Assembly (NCBI GenBank): GCA_951394405.1
Contig: OX596339.1
Location: 2,604,001 to 2,668,000 of the forward strand
Length of the DNA: 64,000 nt
DNA from: Coprinellus micaceus
Taxonomy: Eukaryota > Basidiomycota > Agaricomycetes > Agaricales > Psathyrellaceae
Direction of reading: 5' to 3'
The notes under the pieces are model-generated. The model was not told where the DNA came from, ran no database searches, and saw only the letters and a list, made by a program, of their open reading frames with translations. This document shows, one piece after another, positions 33,039-44,976 of this stretch. Position numbers and translations under genes: made by a program. Positions within the stretch are counted from its first letter, which is position 1; every line of letters starts with the position of its first letter.

Positions 33039-34840
33039 ATGCAGAGAGTCAAGCAAGTTGCTGCCCACCTCACGGGCTCGAACAAGGGCCTCGCTGCCCT
33101 CGAGCAGAAGCACGACGATGACGTCGTAATTACCATGGCCATTCGGTCTCCTCTTTGCAAGGCGAAAAAGGGAGGGCTCAAGGATATGAAGTGAGTCTGC
33201 GTGGGCCCTGAACTGCACACAGTTTCTTAGCATGGGTCTTCCACAGAAACGATGAGTTGTTCCTCGAGATGTACAAGGTGGGCCTGTCGAACTGAAGTCA
33301 CTCGGGCATCTTTAACCGACTTGTGCAATGTACAGAGGGCTATCCAATACTCGAATATCGATCCTGCCCTTGTTCAGGACATCTGCGTTGGCACAGTCCT
33401 CACCCCAGAGTCGATGTACCCTGCACGAACAGCTGCGCTTGCAGCTGGGTTCCCTGAGTCCACTGCCGTCCAGACCATCAACAGGTTCTGCTCGAGCGGC
33501 CTCATGGCCGTGACGGATATTGCGAACAAAGTTCGCGTTGGTCAAATCGAAATTGGCCTCGCTCTCGGTGTCGAGAGTATGTCCCAGAAGTGAGTTGACA
33601 CGTTTGGTTCTTCGGTTTGTCATTTATCCGCGTTTCTGCCTTTGGAGTTCGAGTGGCGGCCCGTCCTGACGCTTCTTTGCGTTTATTCTAGTCCGGATAA
33701 CGGGGGGCCTGTTCAGAGCGAGCTCGTTTCGTGCAATGCTGCCGCTAAGGACTGCAACGAGAAGATGGGGTGGACAAACGAGAATGTCGCCAAGGAGTTC
33801 AACGTTACTCGTGAGGAGCAGGACGCCTTCGCTGCAGAGTCCTTCCAGAAGGCTGAGCGCGCCCAGACCCTGGGATATTTCAAGAGTGAGATCGTGCCCT
33901 TCGCCGCGTACCAAGTCGACCCCAGGACCGGCGAGAAGAAGCTTGTTACCCTTACGGAGGACGATGGCATTCGCAAAGGGACGACTAAGGAGGGGCTCGC
34001 GAAAATCCGGCCTGCCTTCCCGCAATGGGGCAACTCGACCACCACAGGAGGAAACGCTAGCCAGCTCACGGATGGCGCCGCTGCCGTCCTCCTCATGACC
34101 AGGCGAAAGGCAAGGGAGCTGGGGTTGACGATCCTGGCTAAATATATCACTACGTCGGTAACAGGTACGCCCGTTCGCCGAAGCGCTTGAGGTGATCCCT
34201 GCGGTGCTCATTCCTATTCAGGACTCGCACCGAGAATCATGGGTATCGGTCCCGTTTACGCAATCCCTCTGGCTCTGAAGAGCGCGGGTATCACGAAGGA
34301 GGACGTCGACATCTTCGAGGTATGTTGAAAGTTTTTGGGCGACCAGTGCCTGTCCTTATTGACCGACTCATATAGATCAACGAAGCCTTCGCCACCATGG
34401 GCGTCTATTGCCTCAAAACTCTTGGCATCCCGAAGTAAGTTCTCATGTTCTGTGACATTGACGGAGAGACTCAGAGAATTTATCTGTAGGGAAAAGGTAA
34501 ATACGACAATGCACTAGTCACCCTTCTTATTTCGAACTAACCATTGAAATCAGTTGAACCCGAATGGTGGAGCGATTGCGTTGGGACACCCTCTAGATAC
34601 GTCCCTGTTCCCTTTCAGCATATCTCATCGAATCTCACCCTCTCCTTTCCTATACGCTGCACAGGTGCACGACAGGTTGCGACAGGCTTGAACGAGCTGC
34701 GCAGGAGCCAGAAGAAGGCAGGTGTCCAGAAGCATATCGATCAGGACTCGGAATGTTAACGATCTTCACTTCAGGTCCTCGTCACATCGATGTGTATTGG
34801 CACTGGTATGGGCGCTGCGGCGGTCTTCATCAGGGAGTAA
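33039..34840 (+). CDS. Peroxisomal 3-ketoacyl-CoA thiolase
   Basis: A multi-exon gene of about 415 residues. The N-terminus MQRVKQVAAHLTG contains RV-x5-HL, a textbook PTS2 peroxisomal signal. Thiolase blocks follow: AIRSPLCKAKKGGLKD, CVGTVLTPESMYPARTAALA, NRFCSSGLMAVTDIA (acyl-accepting Cys), NVAKEFNVTREEQDAFAAES and GGNASQLTDGAAAVLLM. EINEAFA, NPNGGAIALGHPLGCTGARQ (catalytic His) and CIGTGMGAAAVFI (second catalytic Cys) complete the set. All catalytic residues are present. It would do the last step of peroxisomal beta-oxidation. Two introns near the 3' end are non-canonical (AT-AC at 34597-34655, GC-AG at 34718-34774), and both are needed to keep the conserved sequence. Confidence 0.92.
34597..34655 (+). 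other. Apparent AT-AC intron in the thiolase gene
   Basis: Removing exactly this 59-nt segment (begins ATACGTCC, ends CCTATAC) joins GGACACCCTCTAG to GCTGCACAGGTGC and gives GHPLGCTGARQ, the invariant thiolase motif around the catalytic His. GT-AG choices in this stretch shift the frame or lose the motif. The 5' end resembles neither the U12 consensus ATATCCTT nor strongly ATAAGT. Confidence 0.7.
34718..34774 (+). other. GC-AG intron in the thiolase gene
   Basis: The 57-nt segment starting GCAGGTGT and ending CTTCAG must be removed to join ...RSQKK to VLVTSMCIGTG in frame. Using the nearby GT four bases inside shifts the frame. GC-AG introns are a known minor class of U2 introns. Confidence 0.75.
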
Positions 34841-35043
34841 ACATTGGCAGTCGCCACTTACCTACAAGGCAATCGCATCCTCAATACTCTACTGATACGT
34901 ACTGAGCTACAAGTTACAGGGAGCCTTGGGGGTCCTTTCAAAATACGTAGGATGTCGCGTCGTCTCTTGAAACGCTTCCCATACTTTTGGGTACTTAGGA
35001 CAACGTCATGGCGAATGGAAAGCCACAGATAAGATAGTTATTA

Positions 35044-35663
35044 GAGGGGGTCAGACCTGGGATTCCGGGGCGATTCTGGCTCGATTCACGGCTCGATTCT
35101 GTCCTCGTCGCAGCATCAGAAGCGTGCGAGAATCGTGTTTTACTCTGACCTCCCCACCTCTCCCACCGATTCTCGAGTCGATTCTGAGAACGATTCCCGA
35201 AGATGCAAGCCTGTCTGAAGGACCATGTCTTACGTAGATGAGCTGCAGACCACCCAGAGACCCCACTTTTAAGTGATTTCGGGTCACTGGGCAATGTATT
35301 GCTTGATTTTGAATTGTTACAATTTTCCGAGCCAAACCTGTCGCTCTTGAGTCGGTTTCTCCCGAACCAAAGCAGGTGTCGTTCACAGAAAATTGGAGGG
35401 CACTCCATGTCCCTATTGCATGTGCAAACCAAGAGAACCGAGGTAAAATCACTTCAAATGCCTCCTTAATGCAAGAAAAATGTACAGGCGGATGTGGACG
35501 GGGGGAGAAGCGAATCAGAGAATCGCGATTCTGGTGCGCCGAGCGCCTCCAGAGGCGCTCGCGCGACGATTCTGCAGACGCGCCGATTCTCGTTTTGATG
35601 CCACAAAATCGAACTCAGAATCGGATGTCAGAATCGCGTCAGAATCGCCACTCTGACCCCCCC
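35044..35663. mobile_element. 620-bp MITE-like element with TA target duplication
   Basis: The ends are inverted repeats: left GAGGGGGTCAGA, right TCTGACCCCCCC, each bordered by TA (35042-35043 and 35664-35665), the target duplication of Tc1/mariner-type elements. Inside, about a dozen GATTCTG/GATTCTC words point inward from the left and appear as CAGAATC from the right. This subterminal repeat array extends roughly 150 bp from each end. No transposase frame exists, so the element is non-autonomous. An internal TCTGACCTCCCC at about 35150 resembles the terminal repeat. Confidence 0.7.
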
Positions 35664-36048
35664 TATTGGACGTGAGAAACTTCAGCTAAACTTGTTTGGA
35701 CGATGGATCCCAAGACAGACAGCCTCACTCGCTCTACACTCGCTCTTGAAGCTTGAAGACCTTCCCAATTATCACCGCGGCGGATGTGGGTAATAGGCTG
35801 GCTACAGCTGGATAGAAGTCTGCCTGGGTATCAATACTGTACAAAGCGATTCACTACAATCTCTAGGTTTCCTGCAGGACAGGTGTCTGGTTTGACATGA
35901 CGATTGGACGTGGCACAAGCGCCCAAAGGCAGTGCCGCCATGCTCAGCTGACATGGGCGGTGGGCACTACAATGCCCTACAAAAGCCCCGCAGGTGAGTA
36001 TGTCGAACCTCACTGTACCTCCCCCACTCTTGCCCCTCAACGACGACG
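35664..36048. other. Upstream region of the NACHT gene
   Basis: 385 bp without a gene. The last 60 bp are pyrimidine-rich and end in GACGACG before the start codon. No other element is seen. Confidence 0.4.
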
Positions 36049-38838
36049 ATGAGTTCGCCTAATGCAGTCCGCGATGCCAAGTTTAAGGAGAGGTTTCTTC
36101 GTCGCTTCTCCACAAAGTCTCAGAGGCGCGCCTCACCGAACCCAGAAGAGGAGCCAAGTCAGCCCATCGCACAAGCCGGGGCACCTCCTGATGAGCCGAG
36201 CGCACTCGTCACGGCCCACCCTCCGTCCGACGGGTCACCACGATTGAAGACCCCGGAGCCTCCAACCGTGATCGTCGAAGGAGCGGTAGACGAACCAGCC
36301 GAAGCGCCCAAACAGGCCAGTGCTCGAGACATACAGCGCCAGCTGGGAATCGATACACCCATTACAGCTGATGATATGCACGAGTACTGGCGGCAACAAT
36401 CCAGGACATTGTCCCCACCTACGAGGGTCCCATCCGACGGCTCTGGCCCTTCCTTTCTCAGCAACTCCAAGCAGTTCGTCGTCGACCAATGCACTTTCGT
36501 GGATGCATCTCATAAAACATTCGGATCCGCTGAATCCGTTGGTAAGGATAAATCTCAACCCACCTGGCCCGACCACTGACCTTGCCTTTGCAGCCTTTCA
36601 GTTCTTCCGTAAAAGAATAGCACGCAACGCTCTCCACGACTCTGCGGATCGATTTGACCCGCCAAAATGCGATGAAGACACACGAGTTGGCTTGATAGAG
36701 GAGATTATGACTTGGATCGACGACTCGGAGGCCCCGTCGCAGATCGCAGTCATCACAGGCCCTGCGGGCTCAGGGAAATCAGCAATACAACAGACCATCT
36801 GCGAAACCTATGCCGCCCGGAATATGCTGGCGGGTTCTTTCTTCTTTTCAGTCGGAGATTCTAGTCGAAACAAACACCACCCTCTCTTCACAACCCTCAT
36901 CTACCAGATCGCGCAGACTAACAAGGACCTGCGACCGTTCATCGAGCAAGCGGTCAAGGACGACCCGGCAGTGTTCGATCGTTCGCTGGAGACCCAAGTC
37001 AACATTCTCCTCATCGACAGCTTCCAAGCTGCCAGCTCCTATCACACGGAGCGTCTGAGCAAGAAATGGCCACGATTGCTAGTCGTGGACGGCGTAGACG
37101 AATGTCGCGGTGAGGAGATGCAGTTGCATCTGCTCCAAGTAATCAACAAGTGCTTTGTTCAAAGGAAACTCCCCTTCAAAATCATTCTGGCAAGCCGGCC
37201 AGAGTACGCGATCCGGACAGCTTTGGAAACATACCTCAGTTCAGCATATCACATCAAACTGCACGAGCATAACGCCTCTTCCGACATAAAACTCTACTTT
37301 CGGCGTCGATTACGGGCCCTGGGGATGGCGAGCAACGACCCCCAGGCAAACAACGGGCTCTGGCCGACAGAGCTCATCGTTGACAAGCTTACGGACAACT
37401 CCTCCGGGCAGTTTGTTTACGCCGCCACGGTCGTCAAATACGCTTCCAACCGTCGAGCATCGCCGTACCTCCGCATCGAGCAGGTTTTGGCTTGGGAACC
37501 AGCGATCGAGCAAAGGAGAAATCCGTTCGCTGCGCTCGATGCGTTGTACCACAACATCTTGATCGCTGCGGAGACGGCCTACAATGACGACTCGGAAGAC
37601 GAGCGGTCGGTGATTGACTTGCTACGGGAGTTGATGCTGTATAATGAAGCCAGCCCATTCGTGACAATGAGCTTATCCATTCACGAGTTCGAGCGGTTCG
37701 TCCGGCTACGCCAAGGTCAAGTCCTGGACATGCTGTCCGATCTCCACTCCCTGATCAAGACTGCTGTCGCCGACAACGATGGGTTCCCGGAGCTACAAAT
37801 TGTTCTGCACCACAAGTCGTTCTCCGACTACCTCCAGGACCCGGGCCGTTCCACGGATGCACTGCTACAGAACTACGCCGTGTACACGAGACTCCTTCAC
37901 TACACTTTGACCTGGCTCAGCGTCGTGGATTATGAAGGTGCGTACTGGTCCACCCAGGAGTTAATCCGAGCCGTTCTCTCACGTTCAGCATCTAGCGCTC
38001 GACGCAATCTGCAAAGGCCTTCTCAGTTCTGCTGTTAATATCACTGAAGAAGAAATACAAATCGCCCGGTTCTGTCTCTGCAACTGGCCTGTATACCTCT
38101 TCAAGAGCTTGATGATGGACGTCAGTCCTACTGGCCAGTCTGGATCACAGCCCCTCGACAAAGTTCTGGTCGACTTCTTCGCTTCGGACGGATGGTACTT
38201 TTTGAAGGTGTTTGTACGCAGGGAGGGGCTATTTCGGTGTCTGCCCCAGGAGCGCATCCACGTTCGGACGACTCTTCTAGAGGATATATGGTCCTGGTAT
38301 CTCAGCCAATGCGTTGCGGTTAGCAGTCTCCATGCGAGCCAGGTAAGCCCTTACTCCGCGCTTGGCGAGTGGAACTATTCTTAAAACCCGCTAGGCGAGC
38401 GAATTAAATGAAATGCTCAGCTGCTTGAAATCTTGCCGAGGCCTCAACTCGAGCAACTCCACACCCGAGGAGAGGTTGAGCCGTCCTGTCATGGTCCGAA
38501 GAGGGAGCGTCGGGGTTCGACCAGCTGGAGACTTTCCTCATCCCCGTTGCATCAAGGTGACCCTTCCACCTTTTCTGGACAGCGGTTCAACAACCAGTAT
38601 GCGGCCCGGACGTAGAAACTCGGAGGACGGTCGTTGGTCGGGTTCCACTCCTCTTGAGGCCACCAGTTCCCCGGCCGATGATGAGGTCCCGGAAGAACGA
38701 GTTGGGCGGGTCAAGGCCGCAGGACTCCCCCATCGAGCGTCAGTCTCTCCGGGGTCTTCGAGAAGGGATTCCGAGTATTATTCTTGCTCATCACATTTCG
38801 GTAGTGGAACGGGAATCGGGTTGGAGTCTCCACCGTGA
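36049..38838 (+). CDS. NACHT-domain P-loop NTPase (STAND family)
   Basis: Four exons (36049-36541, 36594-37937, 37996-38342, 38395-38838) give 875 residues. Residues 1-165 are Pro/Ser-rich and disordered, with no known effector fold. The NACHT module begins with the linker ARNALHDSADRFDPPKCDED, then Walker A GPAGSGKS at about 219-226, SFFFSVGDSSRNKHHPLFTT, and Walker B LLVVDGVDECRG at about 326. IILASRPEYAIR (sensor-like Arg) and LIVDKLTDNSSGQFVYAATV follow. The C-terminal part holds LHHKSFSDYLQDPGRS, typical of basidiomycete NACHT proteins. A further helical region ends in a Ser/Arg-rich tail of about 110 residues. There are no WD40, ankyrin or TPR repeats. Fungal NACHT proteins are nonself-recognition and cell-death switches in several known cases; here that is only inferred. 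Confidence 0.88.
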
Positions 38839-38973
38839 ACCCGGCGCAGAGTGGACTTGGGCCAAATGTGATGCCCTGTCGACGAAATTTCCTTCCTCGT
38901 GTAACGCACATACACTGCCGTACATACAGCCCCATGGATAAACAAAACCCCAGTTTGCATGAACGGGCGAGGA

Positions 38974-40748
38974 TTACAGGGGCGCCATGAACCTGGACCT
39001 ATGCTTCTGCCTGGTAGTGGTTTCGGGTACCACGTCGTCACCTCCCGCTGCGACAGGTGCAATATCCTTCTTCAAACCGCTCAATCTAAGGACCCTCTCT
39101 CTCTCCTCTGCCACATGATGCGCTCTCAGAATAACCACCTCGTCTTTCTTCTGTTTGACGGCACCCATGGCCTCTCGAACGCGCACCTTGTGTTGTTCCA
39201 GAGCTTCGTCGGCCTGTTTGAGGACGATGGCCGACGTTTCGACCTGAAAACATGAGAAAGGTCATCAAGTGTCGGCGCCTTAACAGGCAGCAGAGTGATG
39301 GTCATAACAAATTTACCTTTCGCTCCATAATCTGATACTCCTTCTTCAGCCCTTCAAACAAACTCAGACTCTTCGTATGCTCGCTCTTCGTCTTGCTGTG
39401 GCCCGTAATCGCATTGGCCTCGAGCTTCATACTCTCCTTGTGCGCCCTTTGTAGAGTCTCGAGCTCAGTTATCGCGATTTTGAGTGACTGCTTTTCCATC
39501 TTGGATTCTTCCCTGAGTATCTTAGATATTGCTTTCCTGCTCTGGGCTATACGTAGACAGTGAAGGTACGGCGAAATTTAAACCAGAGTTCAGAACGTTT
39601 GAATTGTTCGTTCGTAAGGGGGACGTACCTTCCTCCTTCTCAAGCTGCTTCCTCACCTTCTCATTCAAGGCGGAGTCGTTGTCCGCAAGAGAGGTGCGAC
39701 TCTCTGGTGGAAGGGGAGCTGAGCCAAACCCGGACCCCTTCCTGATTTTAACGGGGGCCCCAGCACCGGCGTCGCTTGCTGATTCCCCCGAAGTAGGGGA
39801 AGAACTCGTCCCGTCCCTTCCATCCTCCGCAGAGTCGACGCCCGGATATCCGACCAACTCGAAGCTGGAATCTTCGGGCGAGTTGCCTCCCCTGACGAAT
39901 GGAGACATTTTCACGTCTGGTACACGCCTAATATCATAACCTTCCCCTACAATCTCGAATCCTACTTCGTCTGAACCAACGTCCGCAATACCCTCGTCAC
40001 TTCCCATATCCGAAACGGGTTCAAGCTCCTGAATGGTCATGGTCCCGATTTGAACGTCTCCTATCGTCATCGAGCGCACGATCTCGACAGCCATTGGGAT
40101 TCCCAGAAGTTCCTCGCTGTCCTCCCCAGCATTACGCTCGGCCGCGTGAGCCGAATCAGGGTGCACTTTGAATCCACGTCCTCTACCTTTGTGCGGAGGT
40201 GCCGACTTGGATCTCCTCATGGCCATTTCGACCTGCGGCGGAGGCACGACGCCAGTCGGCACATGCACGGACACCGAGGGTCCAGGTTGAACCACGACAA
40301 CGGACTTGCTCAACATGCTAGGCCGGAACGTCGAACGCCCCCTGCCCAAGGTGAACGCCCCAAACACACCCTTCTTCTTCGGCGCAGCGGGATTTCCTCC
40401 ATATGGGGTCATACGCGACATCGCCCTTGGCTTTGAGATGGGCGCACCGCTCGTAGAGAAAGCGGATGTGGACGAGAGTTTGGACCCTGGGCCTGCAGAG
40501 CCCACGGCGGCGATGTGGCCAAGTTCCCCGTCGGAATCGACTGTGGGTATGGTCGGAATGTCAGGGCTTGCGGGGAGCGACGGCTTCCGATGAGGGGCAC
40601 CGGAACTGCCGATGGTGCTGCGATCGTTCGGGAGGTGGTAGGGGTGACTAACAGGGATGGGGAGGCCATCCACCAAGGGAACAGAAGGAGGAGGAACCCT
40701 CTTAGGTCTGACGAAAACCTCGTGGTCGATATCTTGTGAGGAAGCCAT
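38974..40748 (-). CDS. Ser/Pro-rich protein with C-terminal coiled coil, unrecognised
   Basis: Three exons (39629-40748, 39317-39546, 38974-39243) splice in phase to 539 residues. The start MASSQDIDHEVFVRP is preferred over an upstream in-frame extension. The first 370 residues are low-complexity and probably disordered, with basic (KKKGVFGAFTLGRGRS) and acidic (SDMGSDEGIADVGSDEVGFE) patches. The last 160 or so are a long amphipathic helix (LKIAITELETLQRAHKES, LFEGLKKEYQIMERK, LKQADEALEQHKVRVREAMG), a likely dimerising coiled coil. No enzyme motif, membrane helix or targeting signal is seen. The AP-3 beta gene lies 285 bp upstream in the same direction. Function unknown; a scaffold or tether would fit the architecture. 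Confidence 0.7.
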
Positions 40749-41033
40749 GAAGCTGCGAGTGCCCTCTGCGGATTTTCTGGATAGACTGGGGAAGTGCCCA
40801 CTCAAAAGGGGGGGAGGGGGTGATAGGTGGTGGGACGTGTCAGACTGACGATTAGCGACGAGAATAGGAGCAAAGTGGAAATACCACCATGTTTCAGATA
40901 GGGACCAAGCCTGGCTCTCGGCGGGTGGGAGGTCGAACAAGCGAGGAGGTGAGACGATAAAATAAGTATGATTGGTTCCCAAATGATGATAGAAATGGTA
41001 TGAGTCCGTACCGCGACGCGACCGTTCACGCGT

Positions 41034-44000
41034 TCACGGTTGACCTACAAGCGCCCTTCGTTCATCATGTGATTCTGCTCCAGACGAGTCTTCTTCCTCG
41101 CTTTCTTCACCCCCATTTGCCGTAGGCCTGACCGCATCCTCTTCTGAGCTCCCCTCTTCCCCATCATTGTCACTACCATCGTCATCCTCTTCCTCTTCGT
41201 CCTCCTCACTTTCTTCATATTCGTCACTTTCTTCCACTTCCTCGGCCGCCCCTGTGTCTGCATAGAACGAGTCCAAGTCCTTCCAGGCTTTCTTGGGGTC
41301 TGAGGCTGTGGCCTCCGACGCACCTGCCAGGTTGGTGGGTACGAGGACAACAGGGCCGGAACTCGGCGCTGCTCTTGCTCCTGCACTCCTACTGCCTTGC
41401 CCCCCTTTGTTGAAGTTTCCGCTCCCCATTGCTGTGATAACCGGTTTCCTGGTCGCTGCATTATCATCTTCCGAGTCACGCAACTTCGACTCGACACCCT
41501 TCTCCATCCACTCTGGAACATCCTCATCAAACGAGTCTAGGACGAGGTTCTCATCGACCTTGGCACGGTCGTCCTCGTCCTCAAGCTCGTCATAGTCCTG
41601 ATGCCTTCTGCTTGGCTCTGATGCAGCGCCGATACCAAACGCACTTAGCGCCCCAAACGCCCCTTTGGCTTCCCTCCCTCGCTCATGATCGTCCACCAAT
41701 CCCCCAGCCTTTCCTTCAAATAAGACCACCCGCACTTGTTCCCTCCGTAGTACCACTCCACCGACTTCATTGTCCTCCTCCTCACCCGTAGCCAGGTGCT
41801 TGTCCACCAAGCGTTTGATCAACCCCCAGATCAGCCTCGCTCGATCGCGCACATCCCAGTGCGCGTCGTACCTCGCCAGCCCATGCACAACATATTTGAC
41901 CAACAACGCCAGTTTACGAGTCTTCTCATCAATCACAGGCTCGATTGGTTGAGGAGCCTCTTTGGGGGTAGGGCTAGCAGAGGGCGAAGGTGGAGGAGGA
42001 GCGAGAACGATTAGCTTTCCAGCTAGTGTCACAATCTGCATCTTCACAAGCGGGGCTTCGTTGGCAAAGGATTTTGCGCACTTCCTGAGCAGGTCAGGAG
42101 CCCAATCCGTCACGCCTTCGATGGCGGTCGCCTTTGAACCTGGGACAGTCGCTGCGTACTGCCCGACAAGCCAAACAACGCAGGCTCGCGCTTCCGCATG
42201 CTTGATATCTTCGAACTGTTTGGCGAGACGGGCAATGATTATAAGAGGGGCTTGCTGTTGCTGGAGGTAAAGTCCGGAAGCCGACGACGACAGTTGAAGT
42301 TGGACGAGCTGTTGGAGAACCTGGACGGCGCTCGATACAACGATATCTTACCACCAGTCAGTACGCGAGCTGGTGCGACGAGAGATGTTTTCGTACCGTA
42401 GGGGCTGCCAATCATCTCCATTAGGGCGGTAACACACATCCTGATCACGTCTTCACGTACTGGCCCTGCACCGCTTGGGCCTTTGGTCGTAACCCCAAAC
42501 CCGACACATCGAGCAAGTTCGCCGACGCCAGAGACAGCTTCTTGGATGACTTCGTCCTCGCCAACGTTTTCCACACAAGCAATGAACTCGCGTAGAACTC
42601 CCATCCAGATCGCTTCGACCATCTCGTCATTATCTGCATTGAGGAGGTTGAGTAACAAGCGAATCTTGTCCTTCTGGAGAGGGACAGGGTCACTAGCGAA
42701 GCGCAGGAGGAATGAAGTATACTGGGGTGCAAGCAGCGTCTGAAAGATGGTAAGCCCCTGTTTGGCAAGGGAGAGGCTAAACTCACGGAAATCGTTCTCT
42801 GTCGCGAAGTTAACACCACTAAGTAGCGGATCACGACTCTCTCAACCTCTTTTGACACGGCCAATAGCCTCAGTAAGGGGGTGATGATCTTCTTCCAGGC
42901 TGAGCGAGGGGCCAGATAGTAGAGGACCTTGGTGGCGGCCAAGACAACTGAAGGGTTGCGGCTCATAAAGGTGGGCTCGACGGAGGCCAAGAGGAGCTTC
43001 AGGTCGCTATCTAGGTCGCTTCCATCCGCGGTAGGGGTCGGCTTTGGGAGCATGACCCTCGCATATCTCAGTAGAAGGCGCATCACTTCGACCTGTCCCC
43101 ACTCGTCTACGTCGACCAATATCCTGCAGAGTTTTCGATAGTGTGGGTGTATGAGTTTGAGATACTCGATAGTTTGCGCCGTATGTGCCGCCTGCTCCTC
43201 TGGGCTGATATACCTACGGAGGGTTAGGTCACATCTCTGAGTAATTGCTACATAATGCTCACCCTCGAGGAGCTGGCCACTGAGATATTGGCCGAAGGCA
43301 GATGAGATTGAACGAATACACGGTGGCTCCGATGCAAAGCGGTGAGAAGGAGGAATTGGAAAGCAAGGTTTGCGTGAGGATCGGGAGTAGGGTAGGGAGT
43401 TGAGATGGGTCGAGACTGTGGGGTAAAATGAGGGTAAGAAAAAGATGATTGGCACTGTGCGCACTCGTATAGTTTCGGAATCGCCAGTGCGGCCACCTTC
43501 CGCACGTAGGGACTCGAGTCCGATGCGCATTTCTTAATGCCCATCACCACAACGTTGGCCACCATTGGAACACGCATCCCACTCAGCACCCGGAGTGCCA
43601 TGGCACGAATCAGGGGATTGGGATCTGAGCTGAGGTCCTTCTGGAAAGTGTTGATAGAGAGTAGGGCGAGGTCGGGGTCATACGGAGAATGGTGTAGGAG
43701 ATAGATGTAGACGAGTTTCCGTATCTCTAAGGAAGGAGAGGCAACGAGCTTCACAACTGATGGGAAGAAGGGGAGTGTGAAGGTTGGGGGATGCGACTTG
43801 GACGTCAACTGTGAATGGTTGCCATTAGTTCGACATAGACACTCACGTTACGCGGGTAGGGAGACGTACAGCGACCAACCTTTTCAGCGCGTCCAGCTTC
43901 TCCCGCTCGCTGCTCCCTGACTCAAGCTGCTTCTTGATTCCAGCGATCTTGGCCCTGTCGTCTATCCCATCCAGCGTCGGCGCTGGCGTGTTCGAGTTAG

Positions 44001-44106
44001 TTCCGCTGAGTTCTCGAGCCTGCTCCGAGATGGTTTCTGAGATGCGAGCTCCAAGGCGAGATGCATTGCTGGTAAGAGTGTGAAGATACTGGTTTGAGAG
44101 GGACAT
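41034..44106 (-). CDS. APL6: AP-3 complex subunit beta
   Basis: A multi-exon minus-strand gene. It starts [20 protein letters not shown]; an upstream TTG-initiated extension is ignored. The adaptin N-terminal solenoid reads [20 protein letters not shown], then [20 protein letters not shown] and [20 protein letters not shown], the classic [13 protein letters not shown] motif of adaptor large chains. [10 protein letters not shown] and [20 protein letters not shown] follow, and further HEAT-like repeats such as [20 protein letters not shown]. After residue 600 or so comes a proline hinge and a very acidic tail ([20 protein letters not shown]). An acidic hinge/ear is characteristic of AP-3 beta rather than AP-1/2 beta. 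AP-3 carries cargo from Golgi/endosome to the vacuole by the ALP route. No structured ear domain is visible after the acidic tail. Confidence 0.88.
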
Positions 44107-44361
44107 CGAGATGAGCTTCAAGGGGTATCAGGGGGTGCCGTTCCTTGGGTTGTGGTGATTTCTCTGATTGAAGGGAGAATGAAAGCCTAGGAAATACTTA
44201 TGACGCAGTTGAACCTGATTCGGCAGTTGCCGAAACTTCACAGATGGGCGCTTATTGGTTACCAGCTTGGACTCTTTTCTGCAAACGGCCACCTGGCAAC
44301 ATGGCGGCGGTTGAACGGCTCCTTCTCCGCCTTTCAAGCTGTACCGCATCTACCCTAAGTA

Positions 44362-44953
44362 TTGGATGCCCATCACCCAAGCCAGCGTAGACTTTCAAAG
44401 GGTGTACGACCTTCAGAGAGAATAGTTGGGCACAACGAGCCCATGTCCCGATCTGCAACTGACACAAGCACCAGCTCTCAGCAATTCTCAGGCAGACCGG
44501 AGCACCAAACACCCTTTCGAATGGGTTGGCGTTGGGGGTTCTCGTAAAAGATGTTATGAAATGAATGGCATGGAGAAGCTTGGGGATGACCCTTTGTGTG
44601 GTGGCCGCAACAAAGAGTACAGGAAGCAAGTGCTCGACAGATCAGCGAAATATGCCCAGGGAGCGTTGGATGGGGTTGGGCAAGCTTTGACAGCACTACA
44701 GGCTATGAACAAAGAGTTTGAAGAAGTTCCCTTACAGGGTCCTCCCGTTCCACTTCATGCGCAGCTCAAGCAGATGTACATCGCTGGAGCCAAGCTAAAT
44801 GATATCGGAAAGGGTATCAGGTGTGGTAGTATGAGGGAGCTGTTGGAGGCCGTGGGCAGATATATATCCAATCGCGTACTATACAACTGTAAGCTATCAA
44901 TGTATGCTGAACCCCGAGAACCAATAGATACGTACGGTATCTACACTGTCTAG
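44362..44953 (+). CDS. Possible small helical protein, gene model uncertain
   Basis: A frame reading KQVLDRSAKYAQGALDGVGQ, then ALTALQAMNKEFEEVPLQG and LHAQLKQMYIAGAKLNDIGK has convincing amphipathic-helix character. It can be reached by splicing from an upstream frame starting MDAHHPSQRRLSKG (44362; donor GTAAAAG at about 44545, acceptor TACAG at about 44624), or by the continuous frame from 44426. The C-terminus after GKGI may contain another intron. The gene faces away from AP-3 beta (255 bp between starts) and converges on the GH79 gene. I do not recognise it. Confidence 0.4.
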
Positions 44954-44976
44954 GAGTGATTCCGAGGAACAGATCG

